From positions 40,003-104,002 of the forward strand of contig DASREM010000019.1 of assembly GCA_035652095.1 (NCBI GenBank): a DNA stretch of 64,000 bases, in the 5' to 3' direction. Each line of letters opens with the position of its first letter. The first letter of the stretch is position 1. Under the pieces are notes generated by a model. The model was not told the DNA's origin and searched no databases. It worked only from the letters and a program-made list of their open reading frames with translations. This stretch comes from DASREM01 sp035652095 (GTDB taxonomy: Bacteria; Acidobacteriota; Terriglobia; Terriglobales; Acidobacteriaceae). Made by a program: the position numbers and the translations under genes. Below, piece after piece: positions 1-9,700 of the stretch.

Positions 1-1607
1 CGGGCTCCGGGCAAGTCACCGGAGTTGACGCGGGCCTGGCCCTCATAAAAAGCTGCGGTGGAATCGTCTGGGCGGACCTCGCGCGCCGCTTTCAGGTGCT
101 CGGCGGCCTTGGCAAAGTCTCCTGCGTTCAACTCCAATTCACCAATCTGGCGCAACGCCGTGGACTGCTTGGGATCAAGCTGCAGGACCTTTTCGAGAGC
201 GGCGCGAGCATCTTCAACGCGATTATCATCGCTTGCAATCATTGCTGTGTGCAGCAGGTTCTGTTGCTCGATCTTGTCCTTGGGATCCGGCAATGTAGAT
301 GCGTTCGAGCCTTCCGAATTAGGACTGTCGGTTGTGTAGCCGAGGGCCTTTAGCTTTTCCGAGTTCTGAGCCGACGCACTGCCCTCGGCTCTTGACGAGG
401 ATTTCTCCTTTAAGGCGGCCAGCATGCCCTGCATCTTTTGCACATTGGCATTCTGAGGATCGTAGCCGTTCTTCAGTTCTTTCGGGTCCGCGTGAAGGTC
501 ATAAAGCTCAGGCTTGGGAGCCTGGATAAATTTGAAGCCGCTATCCCGTACCGAGCGCAAAGGAGCCCATCCAAAACGCAGCGGGTAGTCCGTTTCGCCA
601 AAGGCGGTTCGCCCCGGTGTGTTGGTCGTCGAGAAATATGGCTTCAGCGACTCGCCATTGAGGCTTGCCAGCGCAGGGACCTTGACCAGGTCGAGCGCGG
701 TGGGAAGCAGATCGGTGGTCCTCACCTGGGATTCCACTACCTTCCCGGCGTTGCTCTTGCCCGGTAGTTTGATGATCAGGGGCACGTGCAGGGTGGAGTC
801 GTAAAGAAAGATTCCGTGTGTCTCTTCGTTGTGCTCGCCAAGCCCCTCCCCGTGATCTCCGACGACGATGATGAGAGAGTTCTCGTATCCGCGGCGTTGG
901 TTCAGATAGCTGACAAATTTCCCCAGGACCGAGTCCGTGTAGGCGATTTCTCCGTCATAGAGATCGTCTTTGTATTTCTTGGAAAACGGTGCCGGTGGCT
1001 CGTATGGATCATGGGGATCGTAAAGATGAATCCAAACGAAATGCGGACCCGCAGGATGAGCGGTGAGCCATTTCGCGGCATCATTCACCACATCCATGCC
1101 GCGGCGCTCGACCCGTCCCCAGCGCTCCTTGGTCTGGGCGTGCTCAGGGAAATTGTCATAAAAGTCGAAACCCTGGTCCAGGCCAGGAGCAAGAGACTTG
1201 CTGTCGAGGATCACAGCCCCGATGAAGGCGGCAGTGTGGTAACCCTTTTTCTTGAGCAGGGCAGCCCAGGTTGGATGCTCGGAAGAAAGAGGGATGGCGA
1301 AATCAGTTACGCCATGCACGCTTGGCAGCAGACCGGTTAGGATGGTCGTATGCGAAGTGTTGGTAATCGGGCTCGGAGTGAAGGCTTGGCTGAAGCGGAT
1401 TCCGTCCGCGGCGAGAGCGTCCAGAGCAGGCGTCTCGACCTTGGCGTTTCCGTAGCAGTGCACGTGATCGGCGCGCAGCGTATCGATCGTGATCAAGTAG
1501 ATGTCGGGGAGAGAAGCCTTCGTGCCTACCTTCCTGGAGGGTGCCGTGGAGGCGAACGCGAACCCGGAAACAAGCGCAAAAATGCATAAAATTCGGGATA
1601 GCCGCAT
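1..1607 (-). CDS. Sulfatase-like (AlkP superfamily) hydrolase with C-terminal TPRs, partial
   Basis: The gene starts at an ATG at 1607 and stays open to the window edge (535 codons visible), so the C-terminus is missing. Residues 1-20 look like a signal peptide. The AlkP/sulfatase core begins with LITIDTLRADH (first metal-binding Asp) and continues with a GDHGEGLGEH metal site. The position that carries formylglycine Cys/Ser in true sulfatases reads T-N-T-S-H (about residues 82-86). A Thr nucleophile is therefore predicted, as in phosphoethanolamine transferases and related AlkP enzymes, and sulfatase activity is doubtful. TPR units (such as AGDFAKAAEHLKAAREV) begin after about residue 480. 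It is transcribed divergently from a paralogue at 1684. Substrate unknown; likely exported. Confidence 0.9.
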   Translation of the reverse strand, partial: MRLSRILCIFALVSGFAFASTAPSRKVGTKASLPDIYLITIDTLRADHVHCYGNAKVETPALDALAADGIRFSQAFTPSPITNTSHTTILTGLLPSVHGVTDFAIPLSSEHPTWAALLKKKGYHTAAFIGAVILDSKSLAPGLDQGFDFYDNFPEHAQTKERWGRVERRGMDVVNDAAKWLTAHPAGPHFVWIHLYDPHDPYEPPAPFSKKYKDDLYDGEIAYTDSVLGKFVSYLNQRRGYENSLIIVVGDHGEGLGEHNEETHGIFLYDSTLHVPLIIKLPGKSNAGKVVESQVRTTDLLPTALDLVKVPALASLNGESLKPYFSTTNTPGRTAFGETDYPLRFGWAPLRSVRDSGFKFIQAPKPELYDLHADPKELKNGYDPQNANVQKMQGMLAALKEKSSSRAEGSASAQNSEKLKALGYTTDSPNSEGSNASTLPDPKDKIEQQNLLHTAMIASDDNRVEDARAALEKVLQLDPKQSTALRQIGELELNAGDFAKAAEHLKAAREVRPDDSTAAFYEGQARVNSGDLPGA

Positions 1608-1624
1608 GACAAATCAGACTAGCA

Positions 1625-1659
1625 CAAACGCCTCGGAGCGGCGTCAGTACAGGCGTTTG
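1625..1659. promoter_or_regulatory. Inverted repeat between divergent sulfatase-like genes
   Basis: Perfect 9-bp arms CAAACGCCT (1625-1633) and AGGCGTTTG (1651-1659) are separated by 17 nt. They lie in the 76-nt space between the divergent genes starting at 1607 and 1684, just upstream of the TATAAT at 1667. Position and symmetry fit an operator for coordinated control, which is inference only. Confidence 0.45.
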
Positions 1660-1666
1660 GGTGCGA

Positions 1667-1672
1667 TATAAT
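1667..1672 (+). promoter_or_regulatory. Candidate -10 element (TATAAT), nearly leaderless
   Basis: A perfect TATAAT lies 11 nt before the ATG at 1684. The hexamer 17 nt upstream (TCAGTA) is a poor -35. If used, transcription would start near 1679, leaving a 4-5 nt leader with no room for a Shine-Dalgarno sequence. Confidence 0.45.
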
Positions 1673-1683
1673 CGGTCATCTTC

Positions 1684-3624
1684 ATGCGTCTTTCCCGTGG
1701 GTGCGTACTCTTTCTGTTGTGCGCGATGCCGGCGTTCGCGGGTGGTGCTCCTGCCCGCAATCTGGTCGTGATCACGATTGACACGCTGCGTGCCGACCAT
1801 CTTGGTTGTTACGGCTATAAGCAGATCCGGACTCCGAACATTGACAGCCTTGCCAGCGACGGATTTCGCTTTGAACGCGCCTTCGCTGTGGTTCCGGTGA
1901 CCTTGCCATCGCACACCACCATCTTTACCGGCACTTATCCGATGCTCAGCGGCATGCATGACTTCGGAGACAACAAGCTCAACCCGGACCAGCCTACGCT
2001 AGCCTCAGTGCTGAAGCAGCAGGGATACGCCACCGGAGCGGTGGTGGCCTCGGCAGTGCTCGACTCCCGCTTCGGTCTGAATCGCGGATTCGATTTCTAC
2101 TACGACCACTTCGATTTCAGCCGCCTGCAGGAATCCAACCTGGATGAGATGGAGCGTCCCGGAGATGCGGTCGCCGATGTGGCCCTGGACTGGCTGTCCA
2201 AGAATTCGCAAGGCAAATTCTTTTTCTGGATGCACCTCTACGATCCGCACTATCCGTACCGTCCACCGAGCCCTTACAGCGAAGAGTACAAGGACCGGCC
2301 TTACGATGGCGAGATCGCGTTTGCGGATGGACAGGTCGGACGCGTCATCCGCTTCCTGAAAGAAAAAGGTCTCTACCAGAACACGGTGATCGTGCTGAGC
2401 GGGGATCATGGCGAGAGTCTCGGAGAGCATGGCGAAAAGACGCACGGATTCTTTATTTACAACGCGACCTTACATGTCCCGCTCATCTTTCACCTGCCCG
2501 GAGAAGCGGGCGGCAAAAGCATTTCAGCGAGTGCGAGCCTGGCGGACTTGATGCCTACCATGCTTCAGAGCCTCAAGGTGGCTGTCCCTGCGGAGGTGCA
2601 GGGGCGCAGCCTGCTTGCCCTGATGCGGGACGACAAGGAGCAATCCCCAAGAAATCTGTATGCCGAGACTTTTCTTCCGCGGCTTCACTTCAACTGGAGC
2701 GAACTGCGCGGAATTGAGAATGAAAAATATCATTTCATCAATGCACCCAAGCCTGAGCTGTACGACCTGCAAAAGGACCCGGGCGAGACGCAGAACCTGA
2801 TCACTCAGAAGAAGGCGGTCGCGGAAGAAATGCGCGCGCAGTTGACGAGCACCATCCGTCAATACAGCGCGGGCAAAGAATTGGCGGAAAAGACCGGCCT
2901 CGATCCGGCGCTGATGGAGCGCCTGAAGTCCCTCGGCTATGCGGGCTTTTCTGGTGGCGGGAGTTCCACCGCCACAAATCAGAACCTGCCCGACCCGAAG
3001 GACCGCATTGAGGTATACGAGCTGATTTCGGATGCGATCGCCGACAGCCAGCATGGCCATTATCCTGAGTCGGTCGAGAAACTCAACACTGCACTGAAAA
3101 CCGAGCCCGGTTCGGTGCCAATCCACTATCTGCAGGGATTGAATTACTACCGGCTGGGTGAATTCGCGAAAGCGGTGGACGAGTTTCGCAAGGTGATGGC
3201 CGCCAGCCCCGATTACGCGTTGGCGGCGTTTCACCTGGGCTTGTCCTACGCGCGCACCGGGCAGATCGACGACGCGATCGCCACGTTCAAGCGGACGCTC
3301 GAGCTAGACTCCACCAATTTCAGCGCCGCTTACGATCTGGGTATGCTGTATCTCCAGAAAAACATGGTCGAGGAAGGCAAAGCGGCGTTGCTGCAATCCA
3401 TCACCATCGCCGATGCGTATGCTCCGGGGCATCGGGCGCTCGGCGAGTTGTTCCTCGCACAAGGGCAGTTGGACGATGCGATCCGGGAATTGCGAAAGGC
3501 GTCCGAACTGGTTCCTCAGGATCCGTCCACGCACGCCGCATTGGCGAAGGCACTCTCGGCGAAGGGGCTGAACGAAGAGGCTGAACAGGAGATGCGCAAG
3601 TCGCAGCAGTCACAGCCGCAGTAA
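1684..3624 (+). CDS. Sulfatase-like (AlkP superfamily) hydrolase with C-terminal TPR domain
   Basis: 646 aa. Signal peptide at residues 1-20, then an AlkP-superfamily domain to about residue 400. It has LVVITIDTLRADHLGCYG (Asp33 metal ligand), FWMHLYDPHYPY and GDHGESLGEHGEKTHG (metal ligands). The catalytic segment is PVTLPSHTTIFTG: Thr73 occupies the nucleophile position and His77 replaces the Arg of the C/S-x-P-S-R sulfatase signature. At least five TPR units follow from about residue 450, in the form YRLGEFAKAVDEFRKVMAAS. It is probably periplasmic or surface exposed. It forms an operon with the next paralogue (8-nt gap). True sulfatase chemistry is unlikely without Cys/Ser; a phosphodiesterase or phosphotransferase role is possible. 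Confidence 0.92.
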   Translation: MRLSRGCVLFLLCAMPAFAGGAPARNLVVITIDTLRADHLGCYGYKQIRTPNIDSLASDGFRFERAFAVVPVTLPSHTTIFTGTYPMLSGMHDFGDNKLNPDQPTLASVLKQQGYATGAVVASAVLDSRFGLNRGFDFYYDHFDFSRLQESNLDEMERPGDAVADVALDWLSKNSQGKFFFWMHLYDPHYPYRPPSPYSEEYKDRPYDGEIAFADGQVGRVIRFLKEKGLYQNTVIVLSGDHGESLGEHGEKTHGFFIYNATLHVPLIFHLPGEAGGKSISASASLADLMPTMLQSLKVAVPAEVQGRSLLALMRDDKEQSPRNLYAETFLPRLHFNWSELRGIENEKYHFINAPKPELYDLQKDPGETQNLITQKKAVAEEMRAQLTSTIRQYSAGKELAEKTGLDPALMERLKSLGYAGFSGGGSSTATNQNLPDPKDRIEVYELISDAIADSQHGHYPESVEKLNTALKTEPGSVPIHYLQGLNYYRLGEFAKAVDEFRKVMAASPDYALAAFHLGLSYARTGQIDDAIATFKRTLELDSTNFSAAYDLGMLYLQKNMVEEGKAALLQSITIADAYAPGHRALGELFLAQGQLDDAIRELRKASELVPQDPSTHAALAKALSAKGLNEEAEQEMRKSQQSQPQ

Positions 3625-3632
3625 ATCATTCT

Positions 3633-5708
3633 GTGAAGATCCTCATTCCCATTCTGGTGAGCGCGCTGCTTGTTTTCCCGGCACTCGGTGCTCCCACCCG
3701 CAAGGCCCAGACAACCCCAGCCAACCTGATCCTGATCACGATCGACACCGTTCGCGCCGATCGCCTGGGTTGCTATGGATCCGGTAGTGCACGAACCCCG
3801 GTGATGGACTCCCTGGCCCGTGACTCCGTGGTGTACCAGCGCGCGATTTCCCAGGTTCCGCTGACCTGGCCCTCTCACGCCGTGATCCTGACCGGAACCT
3901 ATCCATTTCAAAACGGGGTACGGGATTTCACCGGGCAGCCACTGGCTCCGCAATTTCGGACGGTGGCGCAAGCGTTCAAAGAGCATGGATACGCCACGGG
4001 CGCCGTTATCAGCGCCTTTGTGCTTGACCGCAGTTGGGGATTGTCACGCGGATTTGATTCTTACGACGACGCTTTTTCGGCGGAGGCGTTTCGACAAAAA
4101 GACATTGGCCTGGTAGATCGCCGGGCGACCGAGAGCGTGGACCGCTCGATTGCATGGCTGTCGAAAAACCGGGGACGCAAGTTTTTTTTCTGGCTGCATC
4201 TCTACGACCCGCACAGCCCGTACGATCCTCCGGAGCCTTACAAAACCGAATTCCGCGATCGCCCGTATGACGGTGAAATTGCGTACGCGGACCACGAATT
4301 GGGACGGCTTGTTTCGTGGTTGAAGCGGCAAGGGCTATACGAGCGCACCGCCATCGTCCTGCTCAGCGACCATGGGGAATCGCTGGGAGAGCATGGCGAA
4401 AAGGAGCATGGATTCTTTATCTACGATTCTACGATCCGCATTCCTTTGATGGTCAAGCCCGCTTCCGCCAAGCTCAAGCCCGGGCGCGTCGCCGAGCCGG
4501 TTGAAACCACGGCGGTGGGGCCGACTCTACTTCGCCTGGCGAACCTGTCCGACCCGATCCAGAAACAATTTCAGTCGGCTCCGCTTCCTGAGCAAGACCG
4601 CAGCCCTGAATCTGGTGCATACAGCGAGACGCTGTATCCGTACAGCTCTTTTGGCTGGAGCCCGCTTCATGGCCTTGAGACGGCGCGTTATCACTTCATC
4701 GATGCGCCTGCCCCTGAGCTATACGACGTCATTGCCGATCCCGCAGAGACGAACAACCTGGCGCCCCGGCAGTCGGCGACCGTGGATGTGCTTCGGCAGA
4801 AGCTTCGTGTCATTCAGCAGAGGACCGCCCCCACCCTTCCCAGCACGGAATCGAATCCCACCTTGAGTCCGGACGCTCTCCAGAAGCTGCGCGCTCTCGG
4901 ATACGTCGCCTACCATTCGCCTGCTTCGAAGGAACCTGTTGCTTCGGGCTTGGCCGATCCAAAGACGAAGCTTGAGGAGTTCAACGCCATTTTGCGCGCG
5001 AGCGATGCCTTCCGCGGGGGCAACGTGGCCGCCGGCAAGCAACTGCTCAGCAAAGTGGCCGCCGAGGATCCCGGGATGTACATCATTCCGTTCATGCTTG
5101 CCGAAGCGTCTGCCAGAGAGGAGAATTGGGACGAGGCGGCAACGCAGTTTCGGAAATCGCTCGAACTCAATCCCGACTTTGATGAAGCCATGACCGGGCT
5201 CGCACGGGCTCTGTACTTCTCCGCCGACTATGCCGGAGCCCGCGCATGGGCGCAAAACGCACTCAAGCAGAACCCGCGGAATTACCGGGCCTGGTACGAA
5301 CTTGGAATCATCGAAACCAAGTCTGACCGCGCCGCCGCGTCCAGTGATTTTGAGACGGCGCTTGCGATCCAGGGGAACTTCGCGCCGCTTCATCGCGAGC
5401 TTGGCATGCTCCAGTTTCATGACCGCAAATACCGCGAGGCTGCTCCGCACCTCGCAAAAGCGATCGAGCTCGGTTTGAAGTCCGCTGAACTCTACAATTT
5501 CCTGGGAATCTGCAACAGCCAGACGGGAAAGCTCAATATGGCCCTGGACAATTACAAGCAAGCGATCGCGCTTGATCCCAACCTCGCCGAAGCCCACCTC
5601 AACTTGGCGTACGCATATCAGCAATTGAAACAGCCCCAGGCGGCGCGCCCTGAATACGAACGGGCGTGCAAGCTGGAGCAGAAGTTCTGCAAGTTTGTTC
5701 CGAAGTAG
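3633..5708 (+). CDS. Sulfatase-like (AlkP superfamily) hydrolase with C-terminal TPR domain
   Basis: 691 aa from a GTG start 8 nt after the preceding stop, so co-transcribed. Signal peptide at residues 1-20. The AlkP-type core contains LILITIDTVRADRLGCYG, FFWLHLYDPHSPY and SDHGESLGEHGEKEHG. The nucleophile segment is PLTWPSHAVILTG, with Thr78 where formylglycine would form. About six TPR motifs fill residues 450-690 (for example NMALDNYKQAIALDPNLAEA). Together with 1-1607 and 1684-3624 this makes a three-member paralogous array sharing the same Thr and His substitutions. The TPRs suggest a docking role, perhaps with the neighbouring TPR, UnbV or TonB proteins. Confidence 0.92.
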   Translation: MKILIPILVSALLVFPALGAPTRKAQTTPANLILITIDTVRADRLGCYGSGSARTPVMDSLARDSVVYQRAISQVPLTWPSHAVILTGTYPFQNGVRDFTGQPLAPQFRTVAQAFKEHGYATGAVISAFVLDRSWGLSRGFDSYDDAFSAEAFRQKDIGLVDRRATESVDRSIAWLSKNRGRKFFFWLHLYDPHSPYDPPEPYKTEFRDRPYDGEIAYADHELGRLVSWLKRQGLYERTAIVLLSDHGESLGEHGEKEHGFFIYDSTIRIPLMVKPASAKLKPGRVAEPVETTAVGPTLLRLANLSDPIQKQFQSAPLPEQDRSPESGAYSETLYPYSSFGWSPLHGLETARYHFIDAPAPELYDVIADPAETNNLAPRQSATVDVLRQKLRVIQQRTAPTLPSTESNPTLSPDALQKLRALGYVAYHSPASKEPVASGLADPKTKLEEFNAILRASDAFRGGNVAAGKQLLSKVAAEDPGMYIIPFMLAEASAREENWDEAATQFRKSLELNPDFDEAMTGLARALYFSADYAGARAWAQNALKQNPRNYRAWYELGIIETKSDRAAASSDFETALAIQGNFAPLHRELGMLQFHDRKYREAAPHLAKAIELGLKSAELYNFLGICNSQTGKLNMALDNYKQAIALDPNLAEAHLNLAYAYQQLKQPQAARPEYERACKLEQKFCKFVPK

Positions 5709-5712
5709 GCCG

Positions 5713-6705
5713 TCACTTCTCGAGTTTCAGCAATACTTCCCGGGCCTTGGGGGCCATCGGATCTTCAGGGAAGGTCTTGATGAAGTCGCGCAACTCCGCG
5801 ATGGCATCGGGCTTTCGCTTCGCCGCCAGATACAGGTTGACTAGCTCGAGCCGCACCCGGCTCATAGTCGGGTCAATCTGGACAGCTTCGCGCAGGGTGC
5901 GCTCCGCCTCGGCAAATCTTGCCAGGCGTTCGAAGATGGATCCCATCACAAATTTGCCAAACGCCGAGTTCGGATTGCGGCGCAGTCCTTCTTCCGCGTT
6001 CTTGAGGGCCGGTTCATAGTTCCTGGTCTGCAACTGCACGTTGGCAAGGTTGAGATAGGCTTCCGAATCGCTTTGGTTGAGTTTGATCGCGGTTTCAAAC
6101 TGGCTCTGTGCCGCGGCGAAATCGGACTTCGCGAGGTAAGCCGAGCCCAGGTTATTATGGGCAGGATAAAAATCAGGCGCGATTTCTAAGGCTTTCTCGT
6201 AGTGACGGATGGCCTCGTCCGGCTTGTTCTCGCGATCCGCGGCCAGACCTTTGTCGAATTCCTTCACTGCCTTCTTTGGGTATTTGCGGCGGTACTGCTC
6301 CAGATCGACGATGTAGGGATTGTTGCCCTTTTGTTTATTGAGAGTGTCCGCAGGAGCAGGTGCGGCCCGCGGCGTCAGGCTGATCTGCACCATCTGCACG
6401 GAAACCACCGAGGGGTCGAGTTTGACTTGCTGATCTACCGGATAAAAGCGCTCATCGTTGATGACGATGTGGTAGGGATTGCCGGAGAGCGAATAGAAGC
6501 CGAACTTCCCTTGGTTATCGGCGTAGACGGTCGTGATCACCGCACCGCGCAAGACCAGGTTCACCATGATAGGAACGCCGGGGAGGTCGGTGCGAATGAC
6601 ATGCAACTCTCCCACGATATTGCCTACCTGCTGCGCCCAGGAAGACGGAAGGACCAGGCTGAGGATTAGAGCGGAGCCGAAGGCGAGTCTGCGGAGGGAA
6701 GGCAT
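5713..6705 (-). CDS. Exported TPR protein
   Basis: The chosen ATG at 6705 gives 330 aa beginning MPSLRRLAFGSALILSLVLP, a clear signal peptide ending near SSWAQ. Upstream in-frame starts (ATG 6735, TTG 6747) fall inside the hairpin at 6725-6751 and are less likely. Residues 25-110 form a carboxypeptidase-regulatory-like beta domain (VNLVLRGAVITTVYADNQGKF). A linker and five or six TPRs follow (DEAIRHYEKALEIAPDFYPA and similar). It lies directly downstream of the TonB receptor on the same strand and converges on the sulfatase-TPR genes, 4 nt from their stop. Probably a periplasmic scaffold. Confidence 0.85.
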   Translation of the reverse strand: MPSLRRLAFGSALILSLVLPSSWAQQVGNIVGELHVIRTDLPGVPIMVNLVLRGAVITTVYADNQGKFGFYSLSGNPYHIVINDERFYPVDQQVKLDPSVVSVQMVQISLTPRAAPAPADTLNKQKGNNPYIVDLEQYRRKYPKKAVKEFDKGLAADRENKPDEAIRHYEKALEIAPDFYPAHNNLGSAYLAKSDFAAAQSQFETAIKLNQSDSEAYLNLANVQLQTRNYEPALKNAEEGLRRNPNSAFGKFVMGSIFERLARFAEAERTLREAVQIDPTMSRVRLELVNLYLAAKRKPDAIAELRDFIKTFPEDPMAPKAREVLLKLEK

Positions 6706-6714
6706 TGGGTGACC

Positions 6715-6751
6715 GAAAGAACAAGGGCTTGCCATCTTAGACGGCAAGCCC
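6715..6751 (-). terminator. Candidate intrinsic terminator after the TonB receptor gene
   Basis: Perfect 9-bp stem GGGCTTGCC (6725-6733) and GGCAAGCCC (6743-6751) with a 9-nt loop, 22 nt past the receptor stop codon. On the minus strand it is followed by TTGTTCTTTC, a moderately U-rich tail. It would separate the receptor from the downstream TPR gene, or attenuate transcription between them. Confidence 0.6.
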
Positions 6752-6772
6752 CTGAGGAAGTTACAACCGGGA

Positions 6773-9700
6773 CTAGAAGCTCAGCTTCAGTCCGAGTTGC
6801 AGGTTGCGGGCGTTCAGCGTGCCAGCAGCCTTGCCGAAGTTGGCGTCGCGCAAATCGTTGTGTGCGCCGCCTCCGGCTGTCGCCAGCACGAAGTTCGCGC
6901 GGTTGAATACGTTGAACCCTTGGGCTTCAAACTTCAGGTTCACGCGTTCGGTGAACTTGAAAGTCTTGCCCAGGGTCATGTCAGCGAACCAGATTCCTGG
7001 CCCGACGAAGGTGTTCCGACCCAGGCTCCCGACACAACCGAGGCAAGGAGCTGAGAAGACAGGAAGCCCTGCCTGGCTGGGGACGCCACCGGAAGCGACG
7101 CAACCGCCGGCGGCAGGATCCAATGAGCCACCGGGACACCAGCCGGTTGCGAAGGTGTTCCGATCGGGACTGAAGTTCGCAATTGAGGAACTCGGCCTAT
7201 CGTTCCGGCCGTGGTCTAGGTTGTAGTCGCCACCCAGGTTCTGACAATTCCCGGTGTTCACGTCCGTAGCTGAACATCCGGTGGTCGGATCCGAGATTTC
7301 GCGCAACCGTGCTGCGCCGCCCCGGAACGGCTCCCAATGGGCGCCGGTCTGGAAGGACCATACTCCGTTGTATGACCACCCGCCGAGCACATAGCCCAAA
7401 ACGCCGTGCAGGTTCTTGCCCGGAAGTTCATACACGTAGTTGAGCACCAGGCGATGGCGGATGTCGAACAGCGAGTTGCCGCGATCCAGGCCCGGGAGAG
7501 TGAAGTCCGTGGTATAGCCTTCTCCCGCTGCGGCACCGTTGGCTGTCGTCGCGCCGCTGTGCCAGGTCGAGCCCCCATCGATGGTGTGGCTGTAGGTGTA
7601 GTTGACGTTGAACAGCAGTCCATGACTCAACTGCTTGCGCAACGACATTTGGAGCGAGTTGTAGTTCGAATTGACCACGTTGCGCCAGTTGCGCAGATTG
7701 CCGTAGTCATTGTTGGCGAAGCCGCCGTTACCAACCCAGGTACGGCCGAAGTTATCGGTGATGACGGAACCGGTCGGCAGCACAGACCCTGGATGGCGGT
7801 TGATGTTTTCTGCGCGGAAGAGCTTGTGACCCGCGTTTCCGACATAATTGGTTTCGAGTACGAACTTCGCAGGCAGTTCGTGCTGAACGCCGAAGAAGAA
7901 GTTATAGACATACGGGTCGCGAACGCCCTCGGGAAGGACGATACCCGTGAGCACAGCCTGGTTCGGGCTAAAGGGTGCCCATCCGGTGAGGTTGCCGGTT
8001 GCCTGAGCGCCGATACCCTGTCCGGGATTCGTCGGTGCACCGCTAAAGGTAGGAGCGGCGGAACTCGGCGAACAACTGGACGAAGTGCAGGTTGTAGGCC
8101 CGTAAATTACGGTGTTCACATCCCCGTTGAGGAAATTGTCCACGAAGTTGAAGGAGTAGTAGGGAAGGTTCCAGCGCGAGTTCGAGAGCGGATTGTACAG
8201 TGTGCCCTCGTACGAGACGCCGAATCCTCCGCGAATGGCAGTCTTGCCATTGCCGAAGACATCGTAGGCAAAGCCAACGCGGGGACCGAAGTTGTTGTGA
8301 TCGCCTGCACCCAACGAGCTTGCCGGAGCAAAGCCGCCCGGACCGCAGACGCCTTTCAACTGCGCAATCTGCGCAATTTGTTGGGCCGTGAATGTGGACG
8401 GGCAATTCGCGGGATTGTTGGCCGTTTGAACCTGCGTCAGCAGATTGTCGCCGGGCCCGGGAATAAAGGTAGTGGCGAGATTGTCTTCCTCGTTATGACG
8501 AGTGAACAAGTCCCAGCGCAGGCCGAGGTTGAGAGTCAACTTGCGACTTACTTTCCAGTCATCCTGGAAGAAAACGCCCACCTCGAAGTTCCGCCAGTGG
8601 CGAGTGTTTTCAGCAAGGAATGGGGTCGGAGTGGTATTGAAGCTGGTGCAGGGTGCGGTACAGATGCCGGGATTTACGCCGGCATTCTCTTCAGCAGCAG
8701 CATCTGCGGCAAAGAACAGCGGGTCGAAAAATTCATACGACGGACGAGCCACGCTGAACAAGCTGTTTTCGATGTTGCGGCGGAAATCAGCCCCGATCTT
8801 GATGTTGTGGTTTCCGTGGCTGATCGAAACCAAATCGGAGTAGGTGTAGATGTGCTCCTTGAAGAACTGGGGATAACCAGCGTAGGAGCCGAATCCAGCG
8901 GTGCCGTCATCGAGGATGCCCGCAAGTCCGATCTGCGGAACACCGGGGATACCAGCGCCGACCTTGGTATTGTTCTGCGCGTAACCGGCCCGGAACTCAT
9001 TGAGGATGGTTGGCGAGAAAGTATGCACCCAGCTGAACTGCCCGCCGGGAAACTGATTGCGCGACGGATTCGTAAATCCCCTCGTGCAGGCAGGATTGCA
9101 GGGGCCGAACTGGTCTGAGCTGCGGAAGTAGTTGTACTGCGCGGAGAAGCGGTCCGAAGTGCGAGGCTGATAGTCCAAACGGAACGAACCTTCATTACCG
9201 TTGAACAGGTTACCGTTACCCAGCGAACCAGTTTGCGAACCGAAGATCGCTACGCTATCCAATTGGAATGGAGAGCTGCGGTTGATAACTCCTGCCTGCG
9301 GTGTCAATGAACATCCAGCCGGGGCATTCGTTATATCGGTTCCGGTCACTCCAAGAAAGCCTTGGAATTTTGCTGCTAGAGCCGCCGCCTCCGGGCTACC
9401 GTCAAAGGGGCAGAGATACAAGCTGTAGTCCCCACCGGTGTATGTATCCAGGGAGACGGCATTCGTTCCCGGTAACAAAGGCAGGAAACTCTTGTAGAGC
9501 AGGGCAGCCGTGGAGTTCGGGAATGCCGACTCAACCGCCGCACGGAACTCTGGGGATTCGATCTTAATCGTTGTCGGGGTGCCGGTCGTCTTGAACCGGT
9601 CTCCCTGGTAGGACGCGAAGAAGAACAACTTGTCCTTGATGATCGGGCCGCCGAATGTTCCACCAAACTGGTTGAAGCGCAGCGGAGGCTTGAAGCACTT

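Noticed and set aside
7406..9118. 570-codon plus-strand open frame inside the TonB receptor gene
   Set aside because: It lies antisense to a clearly conserved receptor and has no recognisable domain; long shadow frames are expected in GC-rich coding DNA.
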